Assembly: GCA_002399435.1 (NCBI GenBank)
Contig: DHDO01000002.1
Span: 1 to 13,660, forward strand
Reading direction: 5' to 3'
Origin: Firmicutes bacterium UBA4874
Lineage (GTDB): Bacteria; Bacillota; Clostridia; Caldicoprobacterales; DTU083
DNA length: 13,660 bases
Below, in pieces: positions 1 through 6,893 of this stretch. The notes below the pieces were generated by a model. It was not told where the DNA came from. It searched no databases and was given only the letters and a program-made list of their open reading frames with translations. The stretch's first letter is position 1, and every line of letters starts with the position of its first letter. Made by a program: the position numbers and the translations under genes.

Positions 1-461
1 GAGAGCCTGAATTCCTTGAAGATCGCGAGGAGACCAAAAACTGATGCCCCTGATTCAAGCTATTTAGTAATCACATTCAGACAGTCAATTTTTGAACATG
101 TCAATTATTTTGCAGACTTAGGTATTCCATCTATTATTGGAGCTCTCATTGGGACAAGTGTAGAGGACATCGGATTTGGATCAAATGCACTTGGTTTCAA
201 TTGCATCCTAGAAAAGAAGAGAATTATGTGACTTATGAGTTCATTAATAGTGAATTGTCCTCTAAACAGATTGATGACATAAGTATATTAAATGATCATA
301 GCATTGAGGATTTACTCAAATCGATGCCTCAATATAGATGGGATGAAATACTTTCCATAGTTAGTAAATGGTACGGCTACTTTAAGGCCAATCGACCAAC
401 TGGGTTGTTTTATACTATACCTGGGCAAAAGCCTGTTTTTATTGCTTATCGTATAAATTAG
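1..461 (+). pseudogene. Frameshifted 3' part of an unrecognised gene
   Basis: The reading frame is open from the window edge, so the true start lies to the left. Frame 1 reads through ...GTSVEDIGFGSNALGF and then stops at 229-231. A second frame picks up at about 195-201 with QLHPRKEENYVTYEF and runs to a TAG at 459-461, ending GQKPVFIAYRIN. Restoring one base in the T run of ggtttc (about 193-198) would join the two into one continuous protein of about 153 visible residues. The two halves have similar AT-rich composition and join without a gap, so I read this as one gene broken by a single-base deletion (or a sequencing error) rather than two overlapping genes. There is no ribosome binding site for the second half. 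I do not recognise the family. No signal peptide or membrane segment is obvious in the visible part. A stem-loop follows at 470-498. Confidence 0.55.
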
Positions 462-469
462 TGGTGCAT

Positions 470-498
470 AACGCAACCCACTGGTTCTGGGTTGCGTT
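470..498 (+). terminator. Stem-loop after the broken gene
   Basis: AACGCAACCCA (470-480) pairs perfectly with TGGGTTGCGTT (488-498) around a 7-base loop. It begins nine bases after the stop of the preceding gene, the place where a terminator is expected. The right arm is followed by GCAACAAT rather than a T run, so it is an atypical intrinsic terminator at best. It may act as a 3' mRNA-stabilising hairpin or be a repeat element. Confidence 0.45.
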
Positions 499-942
499 GC
501 AACAATATTATTCAATATGGGTTAGGCAAATAACAAGTCCGGAAATCACATTCTGGCAGACATGGTTTCAATATTTATTATCACTTTCGCTACCATCATT
601 TTAACTTCAGGTCAACTTGGCCCGAAGTGGCTTCTATACAAAAACACCGCCTATAGTCTCACTAAGGCGATGTAAGTGCAAACTTTCTGTTTTTGGTGTA
701 AATACTACTTGCTGATTGCCCGCAAACCATTGGTAATACTGGATTTCTCCAAGTCCTATAATTTCACTCCGACCATTGAAAAGGTCGTCGACAAATGTCG
801 ACGGCCTTTTGCCTTGCCTGTAATCATGCGGGTCCCGGGCTGCAAATCCTATAAGGCTACTCGAAATCGAGATGCGCGTGGAAGGACTTACGTATTTGCC
901 ATAAAATGATTATGAAATTGGCAGTGAAGGTACAAATCCCCT
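499..942. other. Intergenic region without a supported gene
   Basis: About 440 bases with no coding sequence I can support. Open frames exist, such as 562-675 (37 codons, one hydrophobic stretch) and 676-909 (77 codons), but they lack ribosome binding sites and resemble no family known to me; the second runs straight through the hairpin at 779-810. The composition is mixed, and together with the broken genes on both sides this looks like decayed accessory DNA. The only structured element seen is that hairpin, plus a minor CTCG-aaat-CGAG dyad near 862. Confidence 0.5.
779..810. terminator. Strong symmetric hairpin, possible bidirectional terminator
   Basis: AAAAGGTCGTCGAC (779-792) pairs with GTCGACGGCCTTTT (797-810), fourteen pairs with one G-T wobble, around the loop AAAT. 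The A-run on the left and T-run on the right give a terminator shape on both strands. It could end transcription leftward from the XRE gene (stop at 943) and rightward from anything upstream. The T tract is only four bases and belongs to the stem, so efficiency is uncertain. Confidence 0.6.
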
Positions 943-1806
943 CTATTTATGTTGCTTCTTCGATAAAGTCATAACAGTGAAAAGGCCTATTGCTATAAAT
1001 GCGCAGGTAATGGCTACAATTGCAGATGAAGGATTATTTTGTGCGGAAGAAGGCAGTTTCAGATAATGTCTGACAAAATATTGTATGGCCAGATTTCCCA
1101 AAACACCAAACAGGATCATTGCCAAAGCGATCCTGTTTGCTAACCTCATTTTAACGAAAAGGAGCAATAATACAAATGCCCATAGGCTGGCCAACGATAG
1201 AATTATAATGGGTAGTGCGAACGGAATCACCCAGTTTTTTGCCGATCCTAAATATTCAATCAGCAGCAGGAACGGAACAATTGTGACACTAAGGCCAGCC
1301 ATCGAAAAAAGGCTGCGATACTTCTTGAATTTCAACAATGGCGCTATAACCAGCCAAGCAAGCACTGCGCTTCCAAACACATAAAGTGACCAGTCAAATC
1401 TTGCGGATAAAATATAGTTGCAAAGGCCGCACACGAATACTCCAATAAAAAGAGCTCCCGACAAGGACACGAATGCAATCTCTTTTGCCCGGGATCCCTT
1501 CTGTCCTTGTAATTGTTTCATATATTCGACCGTGCTTGAAACGATGGCATCCGGCTGGGGTGTCTCCTGTATGTTGCTTTGAGCACGAGAAGGCTCTGCA
1601 TGCTCACCCGGCATAATCTCGCTGGATGACACGCCCAACAATTCCGCTAAAAGAGGAATTGTTGTAATTTCAGGATAACCAATTCTCCTTTCCCATTTTG
1701 AGACTGCTTTGTCCGTTACATTTAATTTTAACGCAAGCTCTTTTTGCGTCATACGCATTGCTTTTCGTCGTTCGGCGATAAAAGCGCCTGTTTTTTTGAT
1801 TTCCAC
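943..1806 (-). CDS. XRE-family HTH regulator with C-terminal membrane domain
   Basis: 287 residues from a GTG start, preceded by a GAGGGATGG-type ribosome binding site. Residues about 8-62 form a Cro/CI-type helix-turn-helix (RMTQKELALKLNVTDKAVSKWE, split here as RMTQKELALKLNV then TDKAVSKWE), typical of DNA binding. A polar linker (about 66-105) follows, then roughly six hydrophobic segments between residues 108 and 282. The C-terminus is short and basic. HTH proteins with such membrane tails are common in Clostridia and are thought to be membrane-tethered transcription factors; their ligands are mostly unknown. The gene stands alone on its strand, with its own -10 element at 1838-1843 and a palindrome at the -35 position. 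Target genes cannot be read from the sequence; autoregulation is an inference. The architecture is certain, the function is not. Confidence 0.9.
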   Translation of the reverse strand: MEIKKTGAFIAERRKAMRMTQKELALKLNVTDKAVSKWERRIGYPEITTIPLLAELLGVSSSEIMPGEHAEPSRAQSNIQETPQPDAIVSSTVEYMKQLQGQKGSRAKEIAFVSLSGALFIGVFVCGLCNYILSARFDWSLYVFGSAVLAWLVIAPLLKFKKYRSLFSMAGLSVTIVPFLLLIEYLGSAKNWVIPFALPIIILSLASLWAFVLLLLFVKMRLANRIALAMILFGVLGNLAIQYFVRHYLKLPSSAQNNPSSAIVAITCAFIAIGLFTVMTLSKKQHK

Positions 1807-1837
1807 GAATACACCATCCCTCAGTTATTGTGACTGT

Positions 1838-1863
1838 ATTATAGCATAATGCCGTAATATTAC
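1838..1863 (-). promoter_or_regulatory. Promoter and possible operator of the XRE gene
   Basis: On the minus strand a perfect TATAAT (complement of 1838-1843) lies about 32 bases before the GTG start at 1806. There is no good -35 hexamer. Instead the perfect 10-base palindrome GTAATATTAC covers 1854-1863, just upstream of the -10. A palindrome in this place fits binding of a dimeric regulator, perhaps the XRE protein itself; this is inference. Confidence 0.5.
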
Positions 1864-1886
1864 CTACCGACGTTTTGGTCATGTCT

Positions 1887-2159
1887 CTAAATGAGGTAAA
1901 CGAAACGTAGAATATTCGGCATGCTGCCGCGCTTCTTGTCAAGACCCGATGTGCTGATAATTTCGTCTACGAAAGACTCGTCAATTGTATTGCCATCCAA
2001 TTCCATTGGCAGTACAATATTTTCATTCTGCTGCCCCAGGGCCCGCTTTCCTTCCGCGATAGAAACTGTCTAGACAGTGTGATAGCCGTCTTTTTCAAAA
2101 GTGAAGGCAATGCCGCGGCTCAGGTTTTCATCGTCTTCCAATATCAGGATCGTTTTCAC
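1887..2159 (-). pseudogene. Truncated response-regulator remnant with internal stop
   Basis: Starting at a GTG (2159-2157) with a GGAGGT ribosome binding site five bases ahead, the frame reads VKTILILEDDENLSRGIAF, then TFEKDGYHTV, the first beta strand, acidic pair and helix of a two-component receiver domain (OmpR type). Codon 30 is TAG (2072-2070). The same frame then stays open for 60 codons. The first 20 (TVSIAEGKRALGQQNENIVL) still look like receiver sequence, but the next 40 (from PMELDGNTIDESF to RFVYLI) do not: the phospho-acceptor aspartate region and the rest of the receiver and DNA-binding domain are missing. No histidine kinase is nearby. This is the start of a response-regulator gene joined to foreign sequence by deletion, then interrupted by a stop. 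The promoter is still intact. Confidence 0.75.
2065..2078. repeat. 14-base perfect palindrome at the in-frame stop
   Basis: ACTGTCTAGACAGT is a perfect 14-base palindrome and contains the TAG that interrupts the response-regulator remnant. It may be chance, a mutation of a near-palindrome, or a protein-binding site. Confidence 0.5.
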
Positions 2160-2202
2160 AGCAAACCTCCGTTATTTTTATAAAGCCCACTAATTGACAA
2201 TC

Positions 2203-2231
2203 ATTATATGCGCTTAAGCAAATAGATACAA
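2203..2231 (-). promoter_or_regulatory. Promoter of the response-regulator remnant
   Basis: On the minus strand TTGTAT (complement of 2226-2231) and TATAAT (complement of 2203-2208) are 17 bases apart, about 44 bases before the GTG start at 2159. This is a plausible sigma-A promoter and the ribosome binding site behind it is also intact, so the broken gene may still be transcribed. Confidence 0.55.
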
Positions 2232-2270
2232 GCTCTTTTGATCCTCCAACCAATTCATGTTTACGACGCA

Positions 2271-2300
2271 TTTACGCAAGATACCCAGCAGTGATATAAT
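2271..2300 (+). promoter_or_regulatory. Promoter of the OYE-ABC operon
   Basis: A perfect extended -10, TGATATAAT, occupies 2292-2300. A partial -35, TTTACG (2271-2276), lies 18 bases upstream of the TATAAT. A small stem-loop (CCGGC 2314-2318 with GCCGG 2325-2329) falls in the short leader before the ribosome binding site GAAGGGAG and the ATG at 2357. Confidence 0.6.
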
Positions 2301-2356
2301 AGGTGATATGAAGCCGGCCATTTTGCCGGGAGCTATGACAGAAGGGAGAATATCTT

Positions 2357-3385
2357 ATGTATTTGTTCAAACCACTTACAGTAAAGAGCATGACTCTGCG
2401 CAACCGGATCGTTATGCCTCCCATGTGTATGTACAGTTCAGAAACAGAAGGCATGCCAAATGAATTTCACTTTACCCACTATACTTCCCGTGCCATTGGC
2501 GGAGTGGGACTGATTATTATGGAGGCCACCGGCATCCTTCCATGGGGTCGCATTACGGACCATTGCCTGGGCCTTTGGAAGGATGAACAGGCAAAAGCGC
2601 TTGCGCCAATTGTCGCTGCCTGTCAGAAGCAGGGGGCCAAAATGGCCATTCAGCTCAATCACGCAGGACGTAAATGCACAGCGCGGGAAAAAAGGATTTT
2701 TGCACCCAGCGCCATTCCATTCGAAGAGGGTTCCCCCATGCCTCATGAGATGACGGAAGAGGATATCCGTGATACCATTCTTGCGTTCCGGAGCTCAGCA
2801 GCAAGGGCAGCTGAAATCGGATTTGACGCTGTTGAAATCCATGGGGCCCATGGTTATCTGATTAATGAGTTCCTATCACCGCTCACCAATCACCGCACAG
2901 ACGGTTATGGTGGCTCAACTGAAAACCGCTGCCGTTTACTGATTGAAACGCTGCAGGCGGTACATGAGGTTTGGCCTGATGATAAACCTGTTTTACTGCG
3001 TGTATCCGCCGAGGATTACGAACCAGAGGGCTTACATCCAGCAGAAATGGCCAGGATTGTTGAACTGGTGAAGCCATATATTGATGTGCTGGACGTAAGT
3101 ACGGGTGGAGTTGTGCCAACACCGCCGCCGGCCCTTTATCCAGGCTATCAGGTAAAAGCTGCTGAAGAGCTGAAACAGGCGTTGGGCCTTCCTACAATTA
3201 CTGTCGGTCTGATCACCGATCCACATCAGGTGGAAGAAATCCTGGGGGAAGGGCGGGCGGATCTCGTTGCGCTTGGCCGGGAACTTCTGCGCGATCCCTA
3301 TTGGGTGATGCACACAGCCCGTGATTTGGACGTCAAATATCAGTGGCCGGAGCAATATCTGCGAGGATTTACTGCAAGGAAATAA
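2357..3385 (+). CDS. namA: NADPH dehydrogenase NamA-like Old Yellow Enzyme
   Basis: 342 residues, close to Bacillus subtilis YqjM/NamA in length and sequence. These cytosolic FMN enzymes take hydride from NAD(P)H and reduce activated C=C bonds of enals, enones and nitro compounds. Visible class markers are the N-terminal FMN-binding MPPMCMYSS with Cys24 and Tyr26 (Cys26 and Tyr28 in YqjM), IQLNHAGRK (about 98-106), the substrate-binding pair in IHGAHGYL (His162, His165, Tyr167), EFLSPLTNHRTDGYGGS (171-187), and the C-terminal phosphate-binding GRELLRDP. The ATG follows GAAGGGAG by seven bases. It is first in an apparent operon: the next gene starts 18 bases downstream, behind its own strong ribosome binding site. 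A link between this reductase and the following exporter genes is not established. The physiological substrate is unknown. Confidence 0.9.
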   Translation: MYLFKPLTVKSMTLRNRIVMPPMCMYSSETEGMPNEFHFTHYTSRAIGGVGLIIMEATGILPWGRITDHCLGLWKDEQAKALAPIVAACQKQGAKMAIQLNHAGRKCTAREKRIFAPSAIPFEEGSPMPHEMTEEDIRDTILAFRSSAARAAEIGFDAVEIHGAHGYLINEFLSPLTNHRTDGYGGSTENRCRLLIETLQAVHEVWPDDKPVLLRVSAEDYEPEGLHPAEMARIVELVKPYIDVLDVSTGGVVPTPPPALYPGYQVKAAEELKQALGLPTITVGLITDPHQVEEILGEGRADLVALGRELLRDPYWVMHTARDLDVKYQWPEQYLRGFTARK

Positions 3386-3403
3386 GACATAGGAGGATTC
3401 CCC

Positions 3404-3610
3404 ATGGATTTAGCTATGTTGAAAGAATATTTGCCGTTTCTCATTCCGTTGGTTATCGCACAGCTTGCGCTTGGTATTACCGCCCTTGTTCATGTGCTCC
3501 GGCATCCCCATTACCGTTTCGGGAATAAAGTGATGTGGGCTTGTATCGTCATGCTCGTGCAGACTATCGGGCCAGTCGTATACTTTGCCTTTGGCAGGGG
3601 TGAAGAATAA
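3404..3610 (+). CDS. Small PLDc_N-type membrane protein, YxlE-like
   Basis: 68 residues with two hydrophobic helices (about 8-30 and 42-62) separated by a short basic segment with HPHYRFGNK. It matches the PLDc_N (cardiolipin synthase/phospholipase D N-terminal) membrane domain found alone in small proteins such as B. subtilis YxlE; there is no catalytic HKD motif. The ATG follows AGGAGG by seven bases. Its stop shares one base with the start of the ABC ATPase (TAATG at 3608-3612), so the two are translationally coupled. In B. subtilis yxlE sits immediately before yxlF and yxlG in the sigY operon; the same order here supports the assignment. A role as accessory subunit or modulator of the exporter is inference. 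Confidence 0.8.
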   Translation: MDLAMLKEYLPFLIPLVIAQLALGITALVHVLRHPHYRFGNKVMWACIVMLVQTIGPVVYFAFGRGEE

Positions 3611-4527
3611 TGGGCATTTTGGAGATTCATCAGCTTTCCAAGCGTTTTGGTCGCCATGAGGTACTCAATGGATTGGACATGGATGTTCCGGAGCATTCCG
3701 TATTCGGTTTTGTTGGCCAGAATGGCGCGGGTAAAACAACAACAATGAAAATTGTTCTCGGATTATTAAAGCCGGATAGCGGAAGTGTAACTGTATGCGG
3801 GGAAAAGGTTGCGTATGGCGAAACAAAAACGAATCGGAACATAGGCTTCCTTCCCGATGTTCCGGAGTTCTATGGATATATGAATCCAATGGAATATTTG
3901 AAGCTATGTGGTGAAATAACCGGGCTTACGAAAGTGAAGATCAAATTGAGGAGCGAGGAATTGCTCTCGCTTGTGGGGCTAAAAGACCAAAAAAAGAAAA
4001 TCAGCGGGTTTTCACGAGGGATGAAGCAGCGCCTTGGTATTGCACAGGCCTTGCTGAATGAACCCAAACTTCTCATATGCGATGAACCCACATCGGCACT
4101 TGATCCAATCGGCAGGAAGGAAATACTCGACATCCTGCTTGCAGTGAAAGGAAAGACGACCGTCGTATTTTCTACACATATCTTGTCGGACGTAGAGAGA
4201 GTATGCGACCGCATCGCAGTATTGCATAGCGGCAAGCTGGCGCTGCACGGCACGCTTTCTGAAATAAAGGAGAGCCACAGGCATAATGGATTTGTTCTTG
4301 AGTTTTCGAGTGATATGGAAGCGTCCTTATTCGAGAACACGGAAGAGCTGAAGCAGCCGTCAATAAGTATGTCGCGCAATGGAAACACTGTGACGGCGTT
4401 TGTTACCGATCACGATATGGGCGGACATCTTCTGCTGGGCGTGCTATCGCAAAAGCGGATTGTTCCATTGAAGTTCGCAGTTATGGAACCAACTCTGGAA
4501 AGTTTGTTTATGGAGGTGGTCCAATGA
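3610..4527 (+). CDS. ABC transporter ATP-binding protein, YxlF-like
   Basis: 305 residues. Walker A is GQNGAGKTT (36-44), the signature region is SGFSRGMKQ (132-140, in place of canonical LSGGQ, as is usual for this subfamily), Walker B is LLICDEP (154-160) and the switch histidine is His190 in STHIL. Residues from about 215 on form the accessory C-terminal region of export-type ATPases. It starts by overlapping the stop of the PLDc_N gene and ends by overlapping the permease start (ATGA at 4524-4527), so it is built as part of one complex. Together with the permease it should form an ABC-2 type exporter in the cytoplasmic membrane. Relatives include YxlF of B. subtilis and ATPases of peptide/antibiotic immunity exporters. 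The substrate cannot be told from the sequence. Confidence 0.9.
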   Translation: MGILEIHQLSKRFGRHEVLNGLDMDVPEHSVFGFVGQNGAGKTTTMKIVLGLLKPDSGSVTVCGEKVAYGETKTNRNIGFLPDVPEFYGYMNPMEYLKLCGEITGLTKVKIKLRSEELLSLVGLKDQKKKISGFSRGMKQRLGIAQALLNEPKLLICDEPTSALDPIGRKEILDILLAVKGKTTVVFSTHILSDVERVCDRIAVLHSGKLALHGTLSEIKESHRHNGFVLEFSSDMEASLFENTEELKQPSISMSRNGNTVTAFVTDHDMGGHLLLGVLSQKRIVPLKFAVMEPTLESLFMEVVQ

Positions 4528-5288
4528 GAAACTACCTGGCATTTCTAAAAAAAGAGATTTATGAATACACAAAAACTTATAAGCTGCTCATTATGCTGAT
4601 GGTCTTTGCGGTTTTCGGAATCACAAATCCCCTTGTGGCAAAACTGCTGCCTGAAATACTTGGAAGCCTTAAGACGGAAGGCATCATCATGACATTGCCA
4701 GAGGCGACTGCCTACGACGCCTGGACGCAGTTTTTCAAAAACGCAACGCAAATGGGGCTGATCGTGATGGTGATCCTGTTCAGTCCTGTTTTGTCATCGG
4801 AACTGTCCAGGGGGACGCTTATCAATATGCTGACAAAAGGGTTGTCACGAACAGTGGTTATCCTTTCGAAATACACCTGTATGGTTGTGGTGTGGACGAT
4901 CAGTATTGCACTATGCTTCGGACTGACTTATGGTTATACGGTGTATCTTTTCCCTGCGGGCGAAACAGCAAATCTGCTCTTTTCCACGTTTTGCCTATGG
5001 ATGTTTGGCTTGTTTTTGCTGGCCACATTATTGCTCGCAGCAACCCTAACGAAAAGTAATTATGGATGCTTACTCATCACAGGCGCAGTAGTGGTCGCCT
5101 GCATGCTTGTGAATATCATACCGGCGGCACATAGGTATAATCCAATTTCGCTGGCGACTGACAATATGGGACTCATAACAGATGACATAGAGGTATCTTC
5201 GCTCTATTGCACTATCTTGATATCCTGCCTGCTTTCATTTCTTTTTTTGACGATATCGGTATTAATATTTAGAAAAAAGCAAGTATAA
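4524..5288 (+). CDS. ABC-2 type permease, YxlG-like
   Basis: 254 residues with about six hydrophobic segments (first near 22-45, last near 230-250) and short cytoplasmic ends. The N-terminus NYLAFLKKEIYEYTKTYK and the central SSELSRGTLINMLTKGLSR are typical of ABC-2 permeases, the latter resembling the conserved segment after the second helix. It begins inside the ATPase stop codon (ATGA), the mark of a coupled transporter pair, and completes the YxlE-YxlF-YxlG-like set. It is the last gene of the operon. In the 61 bases before the convergent gene I see only a weak CGGCT/AGCCG dyad (about 5307-5330) and no T tract, so the terminator is not evident. Confidence 0.85.
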   Translation: MRNYLAFLKKEIYEYTKTYKLLIMLMVFAVFGITNPLVAKLLPEILGSLKTEGIIMTLPEATAYDAWTQFFKNATQMGLIVMVILFSPVLSSELSRGTLINMLTKGLSRTVVILSKYTCMVVVWTISIALCFGLTYGYTVYLFPAGETANLLFSTFCLWMFGLFLLATLLLAATLTKSNYGCLLITGAVVVACMLVNIIPAAHRYNPISLATDNMGLITDDIEVSSLYCTILISCLLSFLFLTISVLIFRKKQV

Positions 5289-5349
5289 ATCAGAAATATT
5301 ACCTTCGGCTGCCCCAAAGCCCAAAGCCGTCGTTACATGCCTGCAAGCA

Positions 5350-6120
5350 TTAAGCCGCTTTCCGTTTATACGCCCTCATCGCAAAGATATATGCCACAAG
5401 CGTAATTCCGATGCACCATACGAGCGCAGTCCAAATGTCGTTGCCGACAGGCTGCTGCGTGAGTAGAGAACGTATCGCATTGACGATGGAGGTGACTGGC
5501 TGGTTTTCGGCAAAAACGCGAACAGGTCCCGGCATAGAAGCGGTTGGCACAAATGCCGAGCTGATGAACGGAAGAAAGATTAGCGGGTAGGAAAAGGCGC
5601 TCGCACCGTCCACAGATGTTGCAGATAATCCGGCTATCACCGCGATCCATGTCAGAGCTAATGTGAACAGCACGAGAATCCCGCTCACGGCAAGCCAGGA
5701 TAGCACCCCCGCTGGAGAACGAAAGCCCATAAGCAGCGCAACGAGAATGATGACGACGACCGAAATCGCGTTGGAAACCAGGGAAGTCAGCACATGCCCC
5801 CACAGCGCAGCGGAACGCGCGATCGGCATCGAGTGGAACCGCTCGAAAATGCCGCTTTTCATATCTGTAAACAGACGAACAGCCGTATAGGCGATGCCGC
5901 TTGCAATCGCCACCAGCAGGATGCCGGGGAGCAGGTAATTCACATAGTTATCCGTGCCGACCTGGATAGCGCCGCCGAGCACGTAGACGAACAGCAGCAT
6001 CATTGCGATAGGCGTGAGGCACACTGTGATGATGGTGTCCATGCTGCGGGTGATATGGCGCATGGAACGCCCGAGCATGACGCCCATATCACTGAAAAGG
6101 TGTTTTTTTACAGCTTCCAA
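5350..6120 (-). CDS. ABC-2 type permease, DrrB-like drug exporter subunit
   Basis: 256 residues with six predicted membrane helices, beginning near residue 28. The segment SGIFERFHSMPIARSAALWGH (about 89-109; core FERFHSMPIARS) is the conserved ABC-2/DrrB loop, and the C-terminal NQPVTSIVNAIRSLL stretch is also characteristic of DrrB-type permeases. The start is TTG at 6120, directly abutting the TAA of the ATPase gene. It is supported by AAGGAGG eight bases upstream, and no alternative start is better placed. It is the last gene of the PadR operon. Family members export daunorubicin-like drugs or other hydrophobic compounds, but the substrate here is unknown. The sequence is visibly more GC-rich than the convergent YxlG-like gene. 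Confidence 0.88.
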   Translation of the reverse strand: MEAVKKHLFSDMGVMLGRSMRHITRSMDTIITVCLTPIAMMLLFVYVLGGAIQVGTDNYVNYLLPGILLVAIASGIAYTAVRLFTDMKSGIFERFHSMPIARSAALWGHVLTSLVSNAISVVVIILVALLMGFRSPAGVLSWLAVSGILVLFTLALTWIAVIAGLSATSVDGASAFSYPLIFLPFISSAFVPTASMPGPVRVFAENQPVTSIVNAIRSLLTQQPVGNDIWTALVWCIGITLVAYIFAMRAYKRKAA

Positions 6121-6879
6121 TTACTTTTCCTCCTTTTTGCCGACAACTGCGAGGAAGATCTCCTCAAGCGTGGGCTGTTTTTCCACATACTCCACTTTTG
6201 CAGGCGGGAACAGCTTTTTCAGCTCTTCAAGCGTGCCGCCTGCGATAATCCTGCCCTCATGCAGAATGGCAATCTGATCAGCGAGCTGCTCGGCTTCATC
6301 CAGCATCTGCGTGGTCAGGAATACCGTTGTGCCATTTGCAGCAAGCTCTTTGACAGTCTTCCAAACCTCGATGCGGGCCTCGGGGTCCAGCCCGGTGGTC
6401 GGCTCGTCGAGAAAGATAACCTGTGGTTTTCCAATCAGACTCATGGCAATGTCGAGTCTGCGGCGCATACCGCCCGAGTAGTTGGAAACTCTGCGGTCGG
6501 CGGCATCGGTCAGAGCGAAGCGTTTCAGCATATCGTCTGCAATCTGACGCGGATTTGTGAGATGCCGCAGTCTGGCGATCATCATCAGATTTTCCCGTCC
6601 GGTCAAAATCTCATCCACGGCGGCAAACTGCCCGGTCAGGCTGATTGACTGCCGCACCTGTTCGGGTTTTGCTGTAACGTCGAAGCCGTTGACGCTAGCG
6701 GCGCCCCCGTCCGGCTTGAGCAGCGTGGTGAGGATTCGGACGATCGTCGTCTTGCCCGCGCCATTGGAGCCGAGCAGGGCGAAAATACTGCCCTTGTCCA
6801 CCTCGAAATCCACGCCCTTCAGGACATGAAGCTGTTTATAGGATTTTTGCAACCCTTTCACTTGAATCGCTTTTTCCAT
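6121..6879 (-). CDS. ABC transporter ATP-binding protein, DrrA-like
   Basis: 252 residues. Walker A is GSNGAGKTT (37-45), the Q-loop glutamine is Gln84 (LTGQ), the signature is YSGGM (134-138) and Walker B is VIFLDEP (154-160). At the switch position the sequence is TTQMLDEAEQLAD, with Gln191 where most ABC ATPases have histidine; DrrA-type ATPases share this TTQ-LDEA feature, which supports the subfamily call. The protein is shorter than DrrA itself (about 330 residues) and lacks most of its C-terminal domain, ending soon after PTLEEIFLAVV. The ATG follows AAGGGGAAATTGGG. The gene ends exactly where the permease gene begins, so the two should form an exporter. Transcription comes from the PadR promoter upstream. 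Confidence 0.92.
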   Translation of the reverse strand: MEKAIQVKGLQKSYKQLHVLKGVDFEVDKGSIFALLGSNGAGKTTIVRILTTLLKPDGGAASVNGFDVTAKPEQVRQSISLTGQFAAVDEILTGRENLMMIARLRHLTNPRQIADDMLKRFALTDAADRRVSNYSGGMRRRLDIAMSLIGKPQVIFLDEPTTGLDPEARIEVWKTVKELAANGTTVFLTTQMLDEAEQLADQIAILHEGRIIAGGTLEELKKLFPPAKVEYVEKQPTLEEIFLAVVGKKEEK

Positions 6880-6893
6880 CCCAATTTCCCCTT

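Noticed and set aside
562..675. 37-codon frame with one hydrophobic stretch
   Set aside because: No ribosome binding site and no known small-protein resemblance; may be a remnant but cannot be supported.
676..909. 77-codon open frame on the plus strand
   Set aside because: No ribosome binding site, non-ATG start, crosses the strong hairpin at 779-810, and no recognisable family.
2194..2199. TTGACA hexamer on the plus strand as -35 for the OYE operon
   Set aside because: No -10 hexamer lies at 16-18 bases downstream; the extended -10 at 2292-2300 with TTTACG upstream is a better promoter.
5794..6648. 284-codon plus-strand frame antisense to the DrrAB-like genes
   Set aside because: The minus strand here carries ABC motifs with clear coupling; the plus frame has no family features.
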